From: an uncultured Oxalobacter sp. | GTDB lineage: Bacteria > Pseudomonadota > Gammaproteobacteria > Burkholderiales > Burkholderiaceae_D | Direction: 5' to 3' | NCBI GenBank assembly: GCA_934270705.1 | Contig: CAKQQG010000003.1 | Coordinates: forward strand, 3,527 to 67,526 | DNA length: 64,000 bases | In this document: positions 49,237-60,028 of the stretch, piece by piece | How positions within the stretch are numbered: position 1 is the stretch's first letter | How the letters are laid out: every line of letters starts with the position of its first letter | Notes under the pieces: model-generated | What the model was told of the DNA's origin: nothing | What the model saw: only the letters and a program-made list of their open reading frames with translations | Database searches by the model: none | Position numbers and translations under genes: made by a program

Positions 49237-49686
49237 TCAACGCCGGTTCTGCTTCATGATTTGCTGCTGTTCGCGCTGCCAGTCGCGTGCTTTCTCGCTT
49301 TCCCGCTTGTCATACTGTTTCTTGCCCTTGGCAAGACCGATTTCGCATTTGATTCGCCCTTTCGAGAAATGCAGATTGAGCGGAACCAGCGTATAACCGG
49401 CACGTTCCACCTTGCCGATCAGCTTGTTGATCTCGGAAGCATGCATCAACAGCTTCCTGTCACGTACCGGATCCGGTTTGATATGTGTCGATGCTGTCGC
49501 CAACGGGCTGATATGTGCACCGAACAGGAATATTTCACCTGCACGGACAATGACATACGCCTCTTTCAGTTGCACCCGACCGGCACGGATGGCTTTGACT
49601 TCCCAACCTTCCAGCGCCATGCCCGCTTCAAAGCGTTCTTCGATAAAATAATCGTGAAATGCTTTTTTATTATCGGCAATAGTCAT
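49237..49686 (-). CDS. smpB: SsrA-binding protein SmpB
   Basis: 149 aa from ATG 49686 ([14 protein letters not shown]); the longer open frame runs into ratA. SmpB works with tmRNA to rescue stalled ribosomes. Family segments are [23 protein letters not shown]-like HISPL and the basic C-terminal tail [18 protein letters not shown]. It is convergent with iscX and divergent from ratA, a common pairing. Confidence 0.97.
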   Translation of the reverse strand: MTIADNKKAFHDYFIEERFEAGMALEGWEVKAIRAGRVQLKEAYVIVRAGEIFLFGAHISPLATASTHIKPDPVRDRKLLMHASEINKLIGKVERAGYTLVPLNLHFSKGRIKCEIGLAKGKKQYDKRESEKARDWQREQQQIMKQNRR

Positions 49687-49743
49687 AAACGCACACGCTT
49701 CCTTGTATAAAATAGCGATTTTATCAAAATCATTCACGTCCAG

Positions 49744-50178
49744 ATGACGATCGTACACAAATCGGTATTGCTCAATTACAGCGCACAGCAGATGTATGCG
49801 CTGGTTGATGATATGGAAAGCTACCCGTCTTTTCTCCCCTGGTGCGACCGTGTCGAAATCCAGCGCGATCCCGATGGGCGGACGGTAGTCGCTTCCATTT
49901 TCCTGAATTTTTGCGGCATCACACAAAGTTTCACGACATGCAACACCCATACCGAGCCTTCATCCATCCGGATGAAGCTCGTTCGCGGTCCTTTTCGCCG
50001 GCTTGATGGTCAATGGACATTCAATGCGTTGGACAACGACCGCTGCCGTGTGGAACTGTACCTGAACTACGAGTTCTCGCATTTTTTCCTGGAAAAACTG
50101 CTGGGACCTGTCTTCGATATAGTCACCAACAGTCTGGTCGATTCTTTTTGCGAACGTGCCCGGAAAATCCATGGATAA
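49744..50178 (+). CDS. ratA: RatA-type START-like protein (coenzyme Q-binding family)
   Basis: 144 aa. The START/COQ10 fold is indicated by [22 protein letters not shown] and the C-terminal [21 protein letters not shown] helix. E. coli RatA was reported to block 70S formation, but the wider family binds quinones, and either role is possible. It overlaps rnfH by 8 bp and is divergent from smpB, the usual arrangement. Confidence 0.9.
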   Translation: MTIVHKSVLLNYSAQQMYALVDDMESYPSFLPWCDRVEIQRDPDGRTVVASIFLNFCGITQSFTTCNTHTEPSSIRMKLVRGPFRRLDGQWTFNALDNDRCRVELYLNYEFSHFFLEKLLGPVFDIVTNSLVDSFCERARKIHG

Positions 50179-50479
50179 CATCACATCATCCGCCATACCG
50201 CCGATCACCATTCAGGTCTGTTACGCGGAGGCGAATCACCAGTTTCTGATCGACATGACTGTTACCAAAGGCACAAGACTGATCGAAGCCATCCGGCAAA
50301 GCGGCATTGAAAAAAAACTGTCTATTGCCATCAAGGAAGGCAACGTGGGCATTTTCGGTCAGAAAAAACCTTTCAATACCATTCTCGATGCAGGCGACCG
50401 TATTGAAATCTACCGCCCGCTTGCCGCCACACCACAGGAATTGCGACGACGACGCATCCAACGTGGCAACGACACCTGA
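50171..50479 (+). CDS. rnfH: RnfH-family ubiquitin-fold protein
   Basis: 102 aa from ATG 50171, overlapping the ratA stop. It has the small beta-grasp pattern ITIQVCYAEANHQFL ... VGIFGQKKPFNTILDAGDRIEIYRPL typical of RnfH (YfjF). Its function is unsettled. The name comes from some rnf operons, but no rnf genes are here. The frame opens slightly earlier. Confidence 0.9.
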   Translation: MDNITSSAIPPITIQVCYAEANHQFLIDMTVTKGTRLIEAIRQSGIEKKLSIAIKEGNVGIFGQKKPFNTILDAGDRIEIYRPLAATPQELRRRRIQRGNDT

Positions 50480-50487
50480 TCTTTCAT

Positions 50488-51147
50488 TTATTTCAGCAAT
50501 GGTTCGAGATAAAGCCACACATTGTCCAGCATGATGGGCTGTGCAGCGGCGACCGGATGGATATTGTCGCTCTGGAACAGGTCGTCACGTTCCGCAACGC
50601 CCTTCAGGAAAAAAGGCACCAGCGATACTTTGCCTTTTTTCGCCACCGCAGGATACACACCGGCGAAATCACGCGTATATACCTGACCGTAATTGGGTGG
50701 AAGCTGCATCCCCAGCAGCAATACTTTTCCTTTCTGCTGTTTGACCATCTCCACCATGGCCAGCAAATTGTCATAAAGGGATTTGACGGAAAATCCGCGC
50801 AATCCGTCATTGGCGCCCAGTTCGATCACCACCACCGATGGCGCATATCGTTTGAGCAAGGCAGGCAGTCTCGCCTTGCCCCCTCCCGAAGTATCACCAC
50901 TGATACTGGCATTGACGACAGCCGTTTCCGGATAATCCTTTTTCAACCGTTTTTCAAGCAGATCGACCCAACCGCTCCCTTTTTCCAGCCCATACCCGGC
51001 AGAAAGACTGTCGCCCAATACCAACACGGTCTTCGGGGCTGCGCAGGCGGGATTTCCGGAAAAAAGACATAATAGGAACATGACGGCGATGACTTGCCAT
51101 AAACGAAATACGGACAATCTGAAGCGGACGATACCCGATATATCCAT
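50488..51147 (-). CDS. tesA: GDSL arylesterase / acyl-CoA thioesterase I-like
   Basis: 219 aa from ATG 51147, preceded by AAGGAG at 8 nt; a GTG three codons earlier lacks such spacing. A signal peptide ends near GNPACA. SGNH blocks are visible: GDSLSAGYG (Ser47), SGDTSGGG, ELGANDGLRG and DNIHPVAAAQP with the catalytic Asp-His. It is a periplasmic hydrolase of acyl esters. Its start codon overlaps that of the divergent ABC gene. Confidence 0.92.
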   Translation of the reverse strand: MDISGIVRFRLSVFRLWQVIAVMFLLCLFSGNPACAAPKTVLVLGDSLSAGYGLEKGSGWVDLLEKRLKKDYPETAVVNASISGDTSGGGKARLPALLKRYAPSVVVIELGANDGLRGFSVKSLYDNLLAMVEMVKQQKGKVLLLGMQLPPNYGQVYTRDFAGVYPAVAKKGKVSLVPFFLKGVAERDDLFQSDNIHPVAAAQPIMLDNVWLYLEPLLK

Positions 51148-51850
51148 GTCAAACACTCCTTGTTTCCATCACACCGCCATCGAGGCTGTTCATCTGTACA
51201 AAACGGTCGCCGATGCGACCGATACGCTTGCCATATTGCACGACATTCATTTCAGCATTCCCGTCAATGAAACCGTTGCCATCATAGGCGCTTCGGGTTC
51301 AGGAAAAACAACGCTTTTAAGCCTTCTTGCGGGACTGGATACACCGACTTCCGGAACCGTCAGATTGTGCGGCATCGACATCTTCGCAATGAGCGAAGAT
51401 GAACGCGCAATGCTGAGAAAAAAAATGCTCGGTTTCGTATTCCAGTCATTTCAGCTGCTTCCACACCTCACCGCACTTGAGAACGTCATGCTTCCGCTGG
51501 AATTGCAAGGCGTTCCCCACGCTGCCTCACGTGCGTTGTCCTTCCTGAAACGAGTCGGACTTTCATCACGTACACAACATTATCCCAGATACCTTTCCGG
51601 AGGAGAACAGCAGCGTGTGGCGCTGGCGCGTGCTTTCGTCACCGAACCACCGCTTCTGTTCGCCGACGAGCCAACAGGCAATCTCGATACCCGGACAGGA
51701 CAGGAAATTATCGAACTGATGTTCTCCATGCACAGGGAGCGGCACATGACGCTGGTTCTGGTAACGCACGATTTGGAAATCGCCGCCAGATGCCATCGAG
51801 TCATCGAAATCCGCGACGGCAGGATGACAAGTGGACAACCGGCAAGCTAA
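51146..51850 (+). CDS. ABC transporter ATP-binding protein (YbbA/LolD type)
   Basis: 234 aa from ATG 51146. Walker [19 protein letters not shown], signature YLSGGEQQRVALARAF, Walker B LLFADEPTGNLD and switch His VTHDLEIAAR are intact. It is of the MacB/LolD/YbbA group that partners FtsX-like permeases. In E. coli ybbA is likewise divergent from tesA and followed by the permease ybbP, but here no permease follows. The ATG shares two bases with the tesA ATG on the other strand. The start region has only a weak ribosome site. Confidence 0.9.
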   Translation: MSNTPCFHHTAIEAVHLYKTVADATDTLAILHDIHFSIPVNETVAIIGASGSGKTTLLSLLAGLDTPTSGTVRLCGIDIFAMSEDERAMLRKKMLGFVFQSFQLLPHLTALENVMLPLELQGVPHAASRALSFLKRVGLSSRTQHYPRYLSGGEQQRVALARAFVTEPPLLFADEPTGNLDTRTGQEIIELMFSMHRERHMTLVLVTHDLEIAARCHRVIEIRDGRMTSGQPAS

Positions 51851-52452
51851 CGCCAGTATTCAGGCATATCATCCTGTGAATGGGCGTTTTTTCCCGAACG
51901 TTGTTTCAGCGGCTCAATGACGTCGTTATCGTTCTGGCTACCGTCAAGCCTGGTCAGCCGCTGTTTCGTTCTCGCGCTTTCCGCCAATTTCCGCTTTTTT
52001 TCTTCCGGCAATCTCTGATATTCCTGCCACTTTTGCGACTTTCGTTCGGGATTGAGTTTTCTGAAACCCAGATAATTCTGTCTGGCCAGACGCCGTTGCT
52101 CCGGCGTCAATTTCAGCCAGTCATGGATATGGTTCCGGAAACGTTGTTTTTTCTCCGGAGACATCTGTTCCATCTTGTCAGCCACCGCCAGCCATTTCCT
52201 TTTCTGTGCGGCGCTTAGCTGTGTCCAGGTACTTTCAAGCGGTGCGAGCGACTCTTTTTGCGCAGGTGTGAGACTGTCCCATGAATCACCTGCCATATTT
52301 TTCTCATGCGTCTGTTCCATGCCGAGAAACGTACGCAGATCCTCCATCGGCACAAAAACATAAACCGCTCCGGCAACGACCAGCACCAGAATCACTGATA
52401 CGGATACCCACCACGGTACCGTCTTCCTGCCAGCATGATGCCGTTCGCTCAT
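51847..52452 (-). CDS. DUF3106 membrane-anchored protein
   Basis: 201 aa. One membrane segment lies at about residues 13-35 (VPWWVSVSVILVLVVAGAVYVF). The rest is highly charged, helical and repeat-like, with blocks such as LTPAQKESLAPLESTW, LSAAQKRKWLAVADKM and LTPEQRRLARQNYLGF, likely a coiled periplasmic or cytoplasmic domain. The family has no known function. It is third in the sigma-DUF3619-DUF3106 unit, and its stop overlaps the convergent ABC gene by 4 bp. Confidence 0.82.
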   Translation of the reverse strand: MSERHHAGRKTVPWWVSVSVILVLVVAGAVYVFVPMEDLRTFLGMEQTHEKNMAGDSWDSLTPAQKESLAPLESTWTQLSAAQKRKWLAVADKMEQMSPEKKQRFRNHIHDWLKLTPEQRRLARQNYLGFRKLNPERKSQKWQEYQRLPEEKKRKLAESARTKQRLTRLDGSQNDNDVIEPLKQRSGKNAHSQDDMPEYWR

Positions 52453-52467
52453 GACCCAAACCCCGAT

Positions 52468-52863
52468 TCACGATCTGTCGGCAACGTAAGCTCTGAAACC
52501 GGTATCCGCATAAGCGGACGGTGGTAACTCGTCGGACAAAACGGCAATATCGATATCGGTAAGCTCACGAAGCTGCCGTTGCTGTTCATAATGGCATATG
52601 CCCGTCAGTCCGACTACCAGCACAAGCACAGGCAAGCCAAGTCCCAGCTTTGCAATCCATGAGGGTCTGCCTGAAAAACTGCCGGACATAGCGGCGCATA
52701 CCTGCTGAAAGACATTCACATAAAGCGGGGATGCCTTCTTGCGTCCGACAGCTGCCAGACGCGCCTGCTCCAGTCGCTGCGCAACGGATTCCGGTATATC
52801 ATCAAGCTTTTCGTTCAATGCATGACGCACCTTGTAAGCGAAATTTTCCTCATTCATGTTCAT
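52468..52863 (-). CDS. DUF3619 membrane protein, possible anti-sigma factor
   Basis: 131 aa. The first 70 residues are hydrophilic and helical (VRHALNEKLDDIPESVAQRLEQARLAAV), a membrane segment covers about 70-90 (WIAKLGLGLPVLVLVVGLTG), and a 40-residue tail follows (LTDIDIAVLSDELPPSAYADTGF). Its ATG overlaps the sigma factor stop (ATGA), so they are translationally coupled. This layout is like an anti-sigma factor, but that is inference; no zinc anti-sigma motif is visible. Confidence 0.82.
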   Translation of the reverse strand: MNMNEENFAYKVRHALNEKLDDIPESVAQRLEQARLAAVGRKKASPLYVNVFQQVCAAMSGSFSGRPSWIAKLGLGLPVLVLVVGLTGICHYEQQRQLRELTDIDIAVLSDELPPSAYADTGFRAYVADRS

Positions 52864-53426
52864 AGCTCAATCCCTCTTGCCTTGAGCGCTTTTGCCAGCG
52901 CATGAGCCGCACGCGAACAATGCGTCTTGACGCTCCCTTCGGAACAATTCATCGCTTCTGCAGTTTCAGCGACATCCATATCATTCCAGTAACGCATCAG
53001 AAACGCTTCCCGTTGACGGGCAGGCAATTTTTCGATTTCCTCTTCGATAATCGTCAATACCTGCGCTCGCTCGAGCTTGTCGGCAGACGACTCCACCACT
53101 TCATGACCGTCATCACCCTGATAAACCTCGAGCCAGTCGAAATCGTCATCGTCTCCCTTGCCCGACATGCTCGAAAAAAGGCTGACCCAGGTATTCCTGA
53201 CCTTCTCGCGCCGGAAAAAATCGCTGATCGTATTCTGGAGGATACGCTGAAACAGCATCGGCAATTCCGATGCCGGTCTGTCGCCATATTTTTCCGCAAG
53301 TTTGATCATCGCATCCTGAACGATGTCCAGCGCCGTTTCATCACGCCTGACCGCATAGGCAGCCTGCTTGAAAGCCCGCTTTTCGATACTTGCAAGAAAA
53401 TCAGATAATTCTTTGCCCGTTGCCAT
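52860..53426 (-). CDS. ECF-type RNA polymerase sigma factor
   Basis: 188 aa from ATG 53426 (MATGKELSDFLASIEKRAF); the open frame extends upstream without similarity. Region 2 is TALDIVQDAMIKLAEKYG followed by MLFQRILQNTISDFFRRE, and region 4 is KLPARQREAFLMRYWNDMDVAETAEAMNCSEGSVKTHCSRAAHAL, with a helix-turn-helix. It is the first gene of an operon with DUF3619 and DUF3106. Its regulon is unknown. Confidence 0.92.
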   Translation of the reverse strand: MATGKELSDFLASIEKRAFKQAAYAVRRDETALDIVQDAMIKLAEKYGDRPASELPMLFQRILQNTISDFFRREKVRNTWVSLFSSMSGKGDDDDFDWLEVYQGDDGHEVVESSADKLERAQVLTIIEEEIEKLPARQREAFLMRYWNDMDVAETAEAMNCSEGSVKTHCSRAAHALAKALKARGIEL

Positions 53427-53631
53427 GCGAATTGGCAGGAAAACCAGCCATACAGAAAGAAATGAGACGCAGCATAGCAGCCACGTCAAACAGGTGCACA
53501 TGCTAGCAAAGAAAAACCTGCTTGTGCAGATAGTGGTGTAAAATTACTTGTTTTATAGAATTGCCGAAGTATTGTAAATTTGTAAAATTGAGTAGCGCTT
53601 GATCAAAATATCGAAAGCGATTATCTGCTAG

Positions 53632-53653
53632 CCGCCATATTACCCTGTGGCGG
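53632..53653 (+). repeat. Hairpin in the ilvI leader
   Basis: CCGCCA (53632-53637) pairs with TGGCGG (53648-53653) around a 10-nt loop, followed by AACGTTTTC. The T run is short, so this may be an attenuator-like stem or only a folded leader segment. Confidence 0.35.
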
Positions 53654-53677
53654 AACGTTTTCTCACCGGTGCCCATC

Positions 53678-53788
53678 ATGCCGCCTGTCGTGAAAACCTG
53701 CTTTGCTGTTTTGAAAGCTGTTTGCTCTGACCCGCGCCACAAGCGCGAGAAATTGACACTTGTTTTGCGGTGTTTCGCAATGACATGA
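53678..53788 (+). CDS. Possible ilv leader peptide (36 aa)
   Basis: A small frame from ATG 53678 encodes a Val/Leu-enriched peptide (MPPVV, AVLKAV, LTLVLRCF), ending 80 bp before ilvI. Branched-chain operons are often controlled by leader peptide attenuation. The valine and leucine codons are scattered rather than clustered, so this is weak; it may be chance. Confidence 0.2.
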   Translation: MPPVVKTCFAVLKAVCSDPRHKREKLTLVLRCFAMT

Positions 53789-53868
53789 AAAAATTGCCTC
53801 TGGCAATCACGGTTTCGTCAGGAAAGAGCATCCGATCAATTTCCAGTGGACCTTGAAAGGAAAGAATT

Positions 53869-55587
53869 ATGAGTTTAGAAATGACAGGCTCCGACATTCT
53901 CGTCAGGAGTCTGGCCGAAGAAGGAGTAGAGCACGTTTTCGGATATCCCGGTGGTGCCGTCCTCTATATTTACGACGCCATCTACAAACAGGACAAATTC
54001 AAGCATATTCTTGTCCGTCATGAACAGGCAGCCGTTCATGCGGCAGATGCCTACGCAAGAAGTTCCGGCAAGGTAGGTGTTGCGCTGGTCACATCCGGCC
54101 CGGGCGTCACCAACGCCGTCACGGGTCTGGCCACCGCCTACATGGATTCCATTCCACTCGTTCTGATCAGCGGTCAGGTCGCCACTCACGCTATCGGTTC
54201 CGATGCCTTCCAGGAATGTGATGCCGTCGGCATTACGCGCCCCTGCGTCAAGCACAATTTCCTGGTCAAGGACGTTCGTGATCTGGCAGTCACCATCAAG
54301 AAAGCTTTCTATATCGCTTCCACTGGGCGCCCCGGTCCTGTCCTGATCGACATTCCCAAAGATGTCAGCATGCAATCCTGCATTTTCGATTATCCAAAAG
54401 AAATCGAAATGCGCTCCTACAAACCGATCGACAAGGGACATACCGGACAGATCCGCAAAGCCGTCCAGATGATGCTTCAGGCGGAACGTCCGCTCGTCTA
54501 TGCCGGCGGCGGCGTCATCCTTTCCGATTCCGCTCCGGAACTGAACAAGCTGGTCGATCGTCTGGGTGCGCCTTGCGTCAATACGCTTCAGGGACTGGGG
54601 GGCTACCGTGCATCCAGCGAAAAATACATCGGCATGCCCGGCATGCATGGCATGTACGAAGCCAATCTGGCCATGCAGCATTGCGATGTCCTGATCGCTA
54701 TCGGCGCCCGTTTCGACGACCGTGTCATCGGCAATCCCGAACACTTCTCGAAAGTGGATCGCAAGATCATCCACATCGACATTGACCCGTCTTCGATTTC
54801 CAAACGCGTCAAGGTCGATATTCCGATCGTCGGCAACGTCAAGGATGTCTTGCAGGAAATGCTTGCCCAACTCGATGCCGCACCGGCCGGTTCGATCAAT
54901 CCGAAAGCGCTTGCCCCATGGTGGGCGCAGATCAATGAATGGCGCAAGAAAAACTGCCTGAAATATACGTATTCCGACCAGATCATCAAGCCGCAATTCG
55001 TGATCGAAAAACTGTGGGAAGTCACCAAAGGTGATGCCTATATCGCTTCCGACGTCGGGCAACACCAGATGTGGGCAGCACAATATTATCCGTTTGACAA
55101 ACCACGCCGCTGGCTCAATTCGGGCGGTCTGGGAACCATGGGCGTCGGCCTGCCTTATGCCATGGGTATCCAGATGGCTCACCCGGGCGCGACGGTTGCC
55201 TGTATCACGGGCGAGGGCTCCATCCAGATGAACATTCAGGAGCTGGCCACCTGCAAACAGTACAATCTCACACCGAAGATCGTCATGCTGAACAACGGCG
55301 TTCTCGGTATGGTTCGTCAGTGGCAACGTCTGGACTACGAGTCACGCTATTCGGAAACCTACGTCGCTTCCCTGCCGGATTTCAACAAGCTGGCCGAAGC
55401 ATACGGTCATGTCGGATTACGGATCGAAAAACCGGCCGATGTGGAAGGCGCATTGCGCGAGGCTTTCTCGATGAAAGACAAACTGGTATTCATGAATTTC
55501 CTGACGGATTCCTCGGAAAACGTCTGGCCGATGGTCAAGGCAGGCAAGGGTCTGACCGAAATGCTGATGAGTCTGGAGGACAAATAA
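53869..55587 (+). CDS. ilvI: Acetolactate synthase III, large subunit
   Basis: 572 aa, close to E. coli IlvI (574). This TPP/FAD enzyme makes acetolactate and acetohydroxybutyrate for Val/Leu/Ile. The active-site glutamate lies in EGVEHVFGYPGGAVLYIYDA. The TPP-binding segment is GEGSIQMNIQELATC with LNNGVLGMVRQWQ. It is first in ilvI-ilvH-ilvC, an order conserved in Burkholderiales. Confidence 0.97.
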   Translation: MSLEMTGSDILVRSLAEEGVEHVFGYPGGAVLYIYDAIYKQDKFKHILVRHEQAAVHAADAYARSSGKVGVALVTSGPGVTNAVTGLATAYMDSIPLVLISGQVATHAIGSDAFQECDAVGITRPCVKHNFLVKDVRDLAVTIKKAFYIASTGRPGPVLIDIPKDVSMQSCIFDYPKEIEMRSYKPIDKGHTGQIRKAVQMMLQAERPLVYAGGGVILSDSAPELNKLVDRLGAPCVNTLQGLGGYRASSEKYIGMPGMHGMYEANLAMQHCDVLIAIGARFDDRVIGNPEHFSKVDRKIIHIDIDPSSISKRVKVDIPIVGNVKDVLQEMLAQLDAAPAGSINPKALAPWWAQINEWRKKNCLKYTYSDQIIKPQFVIEKLWEVTKGDAYIASDVGQHQMWAAQYYPFDKPRRWLNSGGLGTMGVGLPYAMGIQMAHPGATVACITGEGSIQMNIQELATCKQYNLTPKIVMLNNGVLGMVRQWQRLDYESRYSETYVASLPDFNKLAEAYGHVGLRIEKPADVEGALREAFSMKDKLVFMNFLTDSSENVWPMVKAGKGLTEMLMSLEDK

Positions 55588-55588
55588 A

Positions 55589-57131
<1,543 letters not shown>

Positions 57132-57152
57132 TTTCCAACGGGAAATGTAGTG

Positions 57153-57179
57153 AAAAAGAGCGCCTTGTGCGCTCTTTTT
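57153..57179 (+). terminator. Terminator after ilvC
   Basis: Stem AAAAAGAGCGC / GCGCTCTTTTT with loop CTTGT, 21 bp after the ilvC stop. Confidence 0.92.
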
Positions 57180-57263
57180 CGTTTCCGATCCGTACCTGCA
57201 TTAACATGGAAAACCGTATCGGTTACACTGTCGGGTATCTTTGCCAAGCAGCGTTTCGATTCC

Positions 57264-59948
57264 ATGACCCCTCCATCCCGACGAGCATCTTCCAGCAAAA
57301 GCGCCATCGCAGAATCGGCAAAACACACGCCGATGATGCAACAGTATCTCCGGATCAAGGCAGAACATCCCGATATGTTGCTCTTGTACCGGATGGGCGA
57401 TTTTTATGAACTGTTTTTCGAAGATGCCATCACGGCATCGCAAATCCTCGGCATCGTCCTGACGCAAAGATCATCGACAGGGCAAAATGTGGCCATGGCC
57501 GGCATCCCCTTTCACGCACTGGATCAGTACCTCGCAAAGCTGATCGCCACCGGTCAGTCGGTCGCCATTTGCGAACAGATCGGCGATCCGGCGACCAGCA
57601 AAGGGCCTGTCGAACGCAAAGTCGTCCGCATCGTCACCCCTGGCACACTGACTGACTCGAACCTGCTGCCCGAAAAAGCGGATCGTCCGCTGCTGGCACT
57701 GTATTGCCAGCAAAACAAAAAACAATGGCTACTCGGTATGGCATGGCTTTCGCTTTCGAGCGGTTCGCTGAAACTGTGCGAAATAACCGTCGATGACAAA
57801 ACTTTTGCCAGCCGATTGCAACAGGAAATCGAGCGCATTGGTGCCGCGGAAATTCTGGTTCCAGACGGATTCGATACCGGGTGTCTTGCAGGTTTTTCAG
57901 CACGTATCGTAACGGTACCTGCATGGCATTTCGACAGGGATAACGGCGAAAAGGAACTGATGGAACAGCTTGCCGTCGCCACGCTGGACGGGTTCGGTGC
58001 ATCCGGTCTGAACCCTGCTCTCGGTGCTGTCGGTGCCATTCTGAAATATGCCCATGCGACACAATCGCAAAATCTCCGTCATGTCCGGAATTTGTCCGTC
58101 GAAACGGAAAGCGACTACATTGCCATGGACGCCATGACGAGACGCAATCTGGAACTGACCGAACCGATCAGGTTCGACAGCGTCAAAAACCAGTCGCCGA
58201 CTCTTCTGGCGGAACTCGATCATTGCAGAACCGCAATGGGTTCACGTCTGCTAAGGCACTGGCTGCATCATGCCTGTCGTGCGCAATCCGTAGCACGCTC
58301 AAGACACGCCGTCATTACGGCGCTGACGGAAGCCTGCGTCATCGACGGCTTGCGCAGCATATTGTCCAACATCCCCGATATCGAGCGTATCGTCTCACGC
58401 ATTGCCTTGTATTCGGCACGTCCGCGAGACCTGACTGCCTTGCGATCCGGATTACAACAACTTCCGGGAGTACGCTCCTATCTGGATCAGTGCGTCATGG
58501 AAGACGACTCTTCGCTGCTGCGCGACATTTACCGGAATCTGGCCGTTCCGCAAGCTTGTCTCGACCTCCTCGAACACGCCCTTGTCGAAGAACCTTCCGC
58601 GATGATACGCGAAGGTGGTGTCATCGCCCCCGGATTCAGTGCCGATCTCGACGAACTGCGTGCGCTTGCCGACAATGCAGGACAATTTCTGGTCGATCTG
58701 GAAGCACGCGAAAAAGAACGTACCGGCATTGCCAACTTGCGTGTGGAGTACAACCGGGTACACGGATTTTATATCGAAGTCACGCAGGGACAACTCTCGA
58801 AGGTCCCCGACGACTACCGCCGTCGGCAAACCCTCAAAAATACAGAAAGGTTCATCACACCGGAACTCAAGGCATTCGAGGACAAGGTTCTGTCGGCACG
58901 CGAAAGAGCGCTGGCTCTGGAAAAAACACTCTATGAACAACTGTTGCAGGATCTGACTGCCTATATCGTCCCCTTGCAACAGATCGCCCGACACGCCGCC
59001 TTGCTCGACGTTTTGAACGCACTGGCTTTTCATGCCGGGAAATCCGGATGGACAAAACCGCAACTTGTCGAAGAACCTGTCATTCATATCGAACAGGGAC
59101 GCCATGCCGTGATCGAAAACCGGATAGAACGGTTTATCGCCAACGACTGCGACCTTTCTGCCAACCGCAAATTCCTGCTGATCACCGGTCCCAATATGGG
59201 AGGCAAATCCACCTATATGCGCCAGACGGCGCTGATCGTGCTGCTGGCTTATATCGGCAGCTTCGTTCCAGCCAGTCGTGCCGTCATCGGCCCGATCGAC
59301 CGCATATTCACCCGTATCGGTGCAGCCGACGATCTGGCCGGAGGCCGTTCCACCTTCATGGTCGAAATGACAGAAGCCGCATCCATTCTCAACGGCGCAA
59401 CACAACAATCGCTTGTTCTGATGGATGAAATCGGCCGTGGGACATCTACCTTCGACGGTCTGGCACTGGCATGGGCCATCGCACACCATCTGATCGAGCA
59501 CAACAACAGCTTCACCCTGTTCGCCACCCACTATTTCGAATTGACGCAACTGCCCGATACCTGTCCGACAGCGGCTAACGTTCATTTATCCGCTATCGAA
59601 CACAAGGACCGTATCGTTTTCCTGCATGCCGTGGAACCCGGTCCCGCATCGCAAAGCTATGGACTTCAGGTCGCAAAACTGGCAGGCGTTCCCCCTTCGG
59701 TCATTCGTGTCGCACGCAAACATCTGGCGGAACTGGAGTCCCACTTCATCATCGACCAGAACCAGCTCAGTCTGTTTTCCACACCATTGCATGATGAAAC
59801 GGCACCAGAGGAAGGAAGCACACAGGACTTCCGCTTCATGCCAGTTATCGACTCGCTGGAGCAACTCGATCCGGATGCGCTTTCTCCGCGAGATGCACTC
59901 AATGCATTGTATGACCTGAAAAAACAATTACAATCCCTGCTACCATAA
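57264..59948 (+). CDS. mutS: DNA mismatch repair protein MutS
   Basis: 894 aa from ATG 57264; the frame opens earlier, inside the ilvC terminator, so a later start is required. The mismatch-reading motif is in [16 protein letters not shown] (Phe and Glu contact the mismatch). The ATPase has [15 protein letters not shown] (Walker A), [30 protein letters not shown] (Walker B) and ATHYFELT. Length is slightly above E. coli MutS (853 aa). It lies between ilvC and the phosphoesterase-like gene. Confidence 0.97.
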   Translation: MTPPSRRASSSKSAIAESAKHTPMMQQYLRIKAEHPDMLLLYRMGDFYELFFEDAITASQILGIVLTQRSSTGQNVAMAGIPFHALDQYLAKLIATGQSVAICEQIGDPATSKGPVERKVVRIVTPGTLTDSNLLPEKADRPLLALYCQQNKKQWLLGMAWLSLSSGSLKLCEITVDDKTFASRLQQEIERIGAAEILVPDGFDTGCLAGFSARIVTVPAWHFDRDNGEKELMEQLAVATLDGFGASGLNPALGAVGAILKYAHATQSQNLRHVRNLSVETESDYIAMDAMTRRNLELTEPIRFDSVKNQSPTLLAELDHCRTAMGSRLLRHWLHHACRAQSVARSRHAVITALTEACVIDGLRSILSNIPDIERIVSRIALYSARPRDLTALRSGLQQLPGVRSYLDQCVMEDDSSLLRDIYRNLAVPQACLDLLEHALVEEPSAMIREGGVIAPGFSADLDELRALADNAGQFLVDLEAREKERTGIANLRVEYNRVHGFYIEVTQGQLSKVPDDYRRRQTLKNTERFITPELKAFEDKVLSARERALALEKTLYEQLLQDLTAYIVPLQQIARHAALLDVLNALAFHAGKSGWTKPQLVEEPVIHIEQGRHAVIENRIERFIANDCDLSANRKFLLITGPNMGGKSTYMRQTALIVLLAYIGSFVPASRAVIGPIDRIFTRIGAADDLAGGRSTFMVEMTEAASILNGATQQSLVLMDEIGRGTSTFDGLALAWAIAHHLIEHNNSFTLFATHYFELTQLPDTCPTAANVHLSAIEHKDRIVFLHAVEPGPASQSYGLQVAKLAGVPPSVIRVARKHLAELESHFIIDQNQLSLFSTPLHDETAPEEGSTQDFRFMPVIDSLEQLDPDALSPRDALNALYDLKKQLQSLLP

Positions 59949-59951
59949 CGA

Positions 59952-59973
59952 TTGTTCCGACTATCCGGAACAA
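59952..59973 (+). terminator. Candidate hairpin after mutS
   Basis: TTGTTCCG / CGGAACAA pair over 8 bp with a 6-nt loop, 4 bp after the mutS stop. There is no T run, so termination is uncertain. Confidence 0.35.
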
Positions 59974-60028
59974 CACCTTCATACCGGATGGTCGTTTTAT
60001 ATCCGTTTTTCCGTTCCTGTTGGCTACC

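Larger units (their letters stand above)
53427..53868. other. Intergenic leader region upstream of ilvI
   Basis: About 440 bp between the divergent sigma factor and ilvI. It contains an AT-rich part with several possible -10 elements, a hairpin at 53632-53653, a small open frame at 53678-53788, and an ATTGCC/GGCAAT hairpin near 53797-53811. TTGACA at 53753-53758 is a perfect -35 but has no good -10. Promoters for both directions must lie here. Confidence 0.5.

Noticed and set aside
49744-50479. ratA-rnfH as a toxin-antitoxin system
   Set aside because: The pair is a conserved core unit next to smpB. RatA-like proteins are mainly START-fold quinone-binding relatives, and RnfH is not an established antitoxin.
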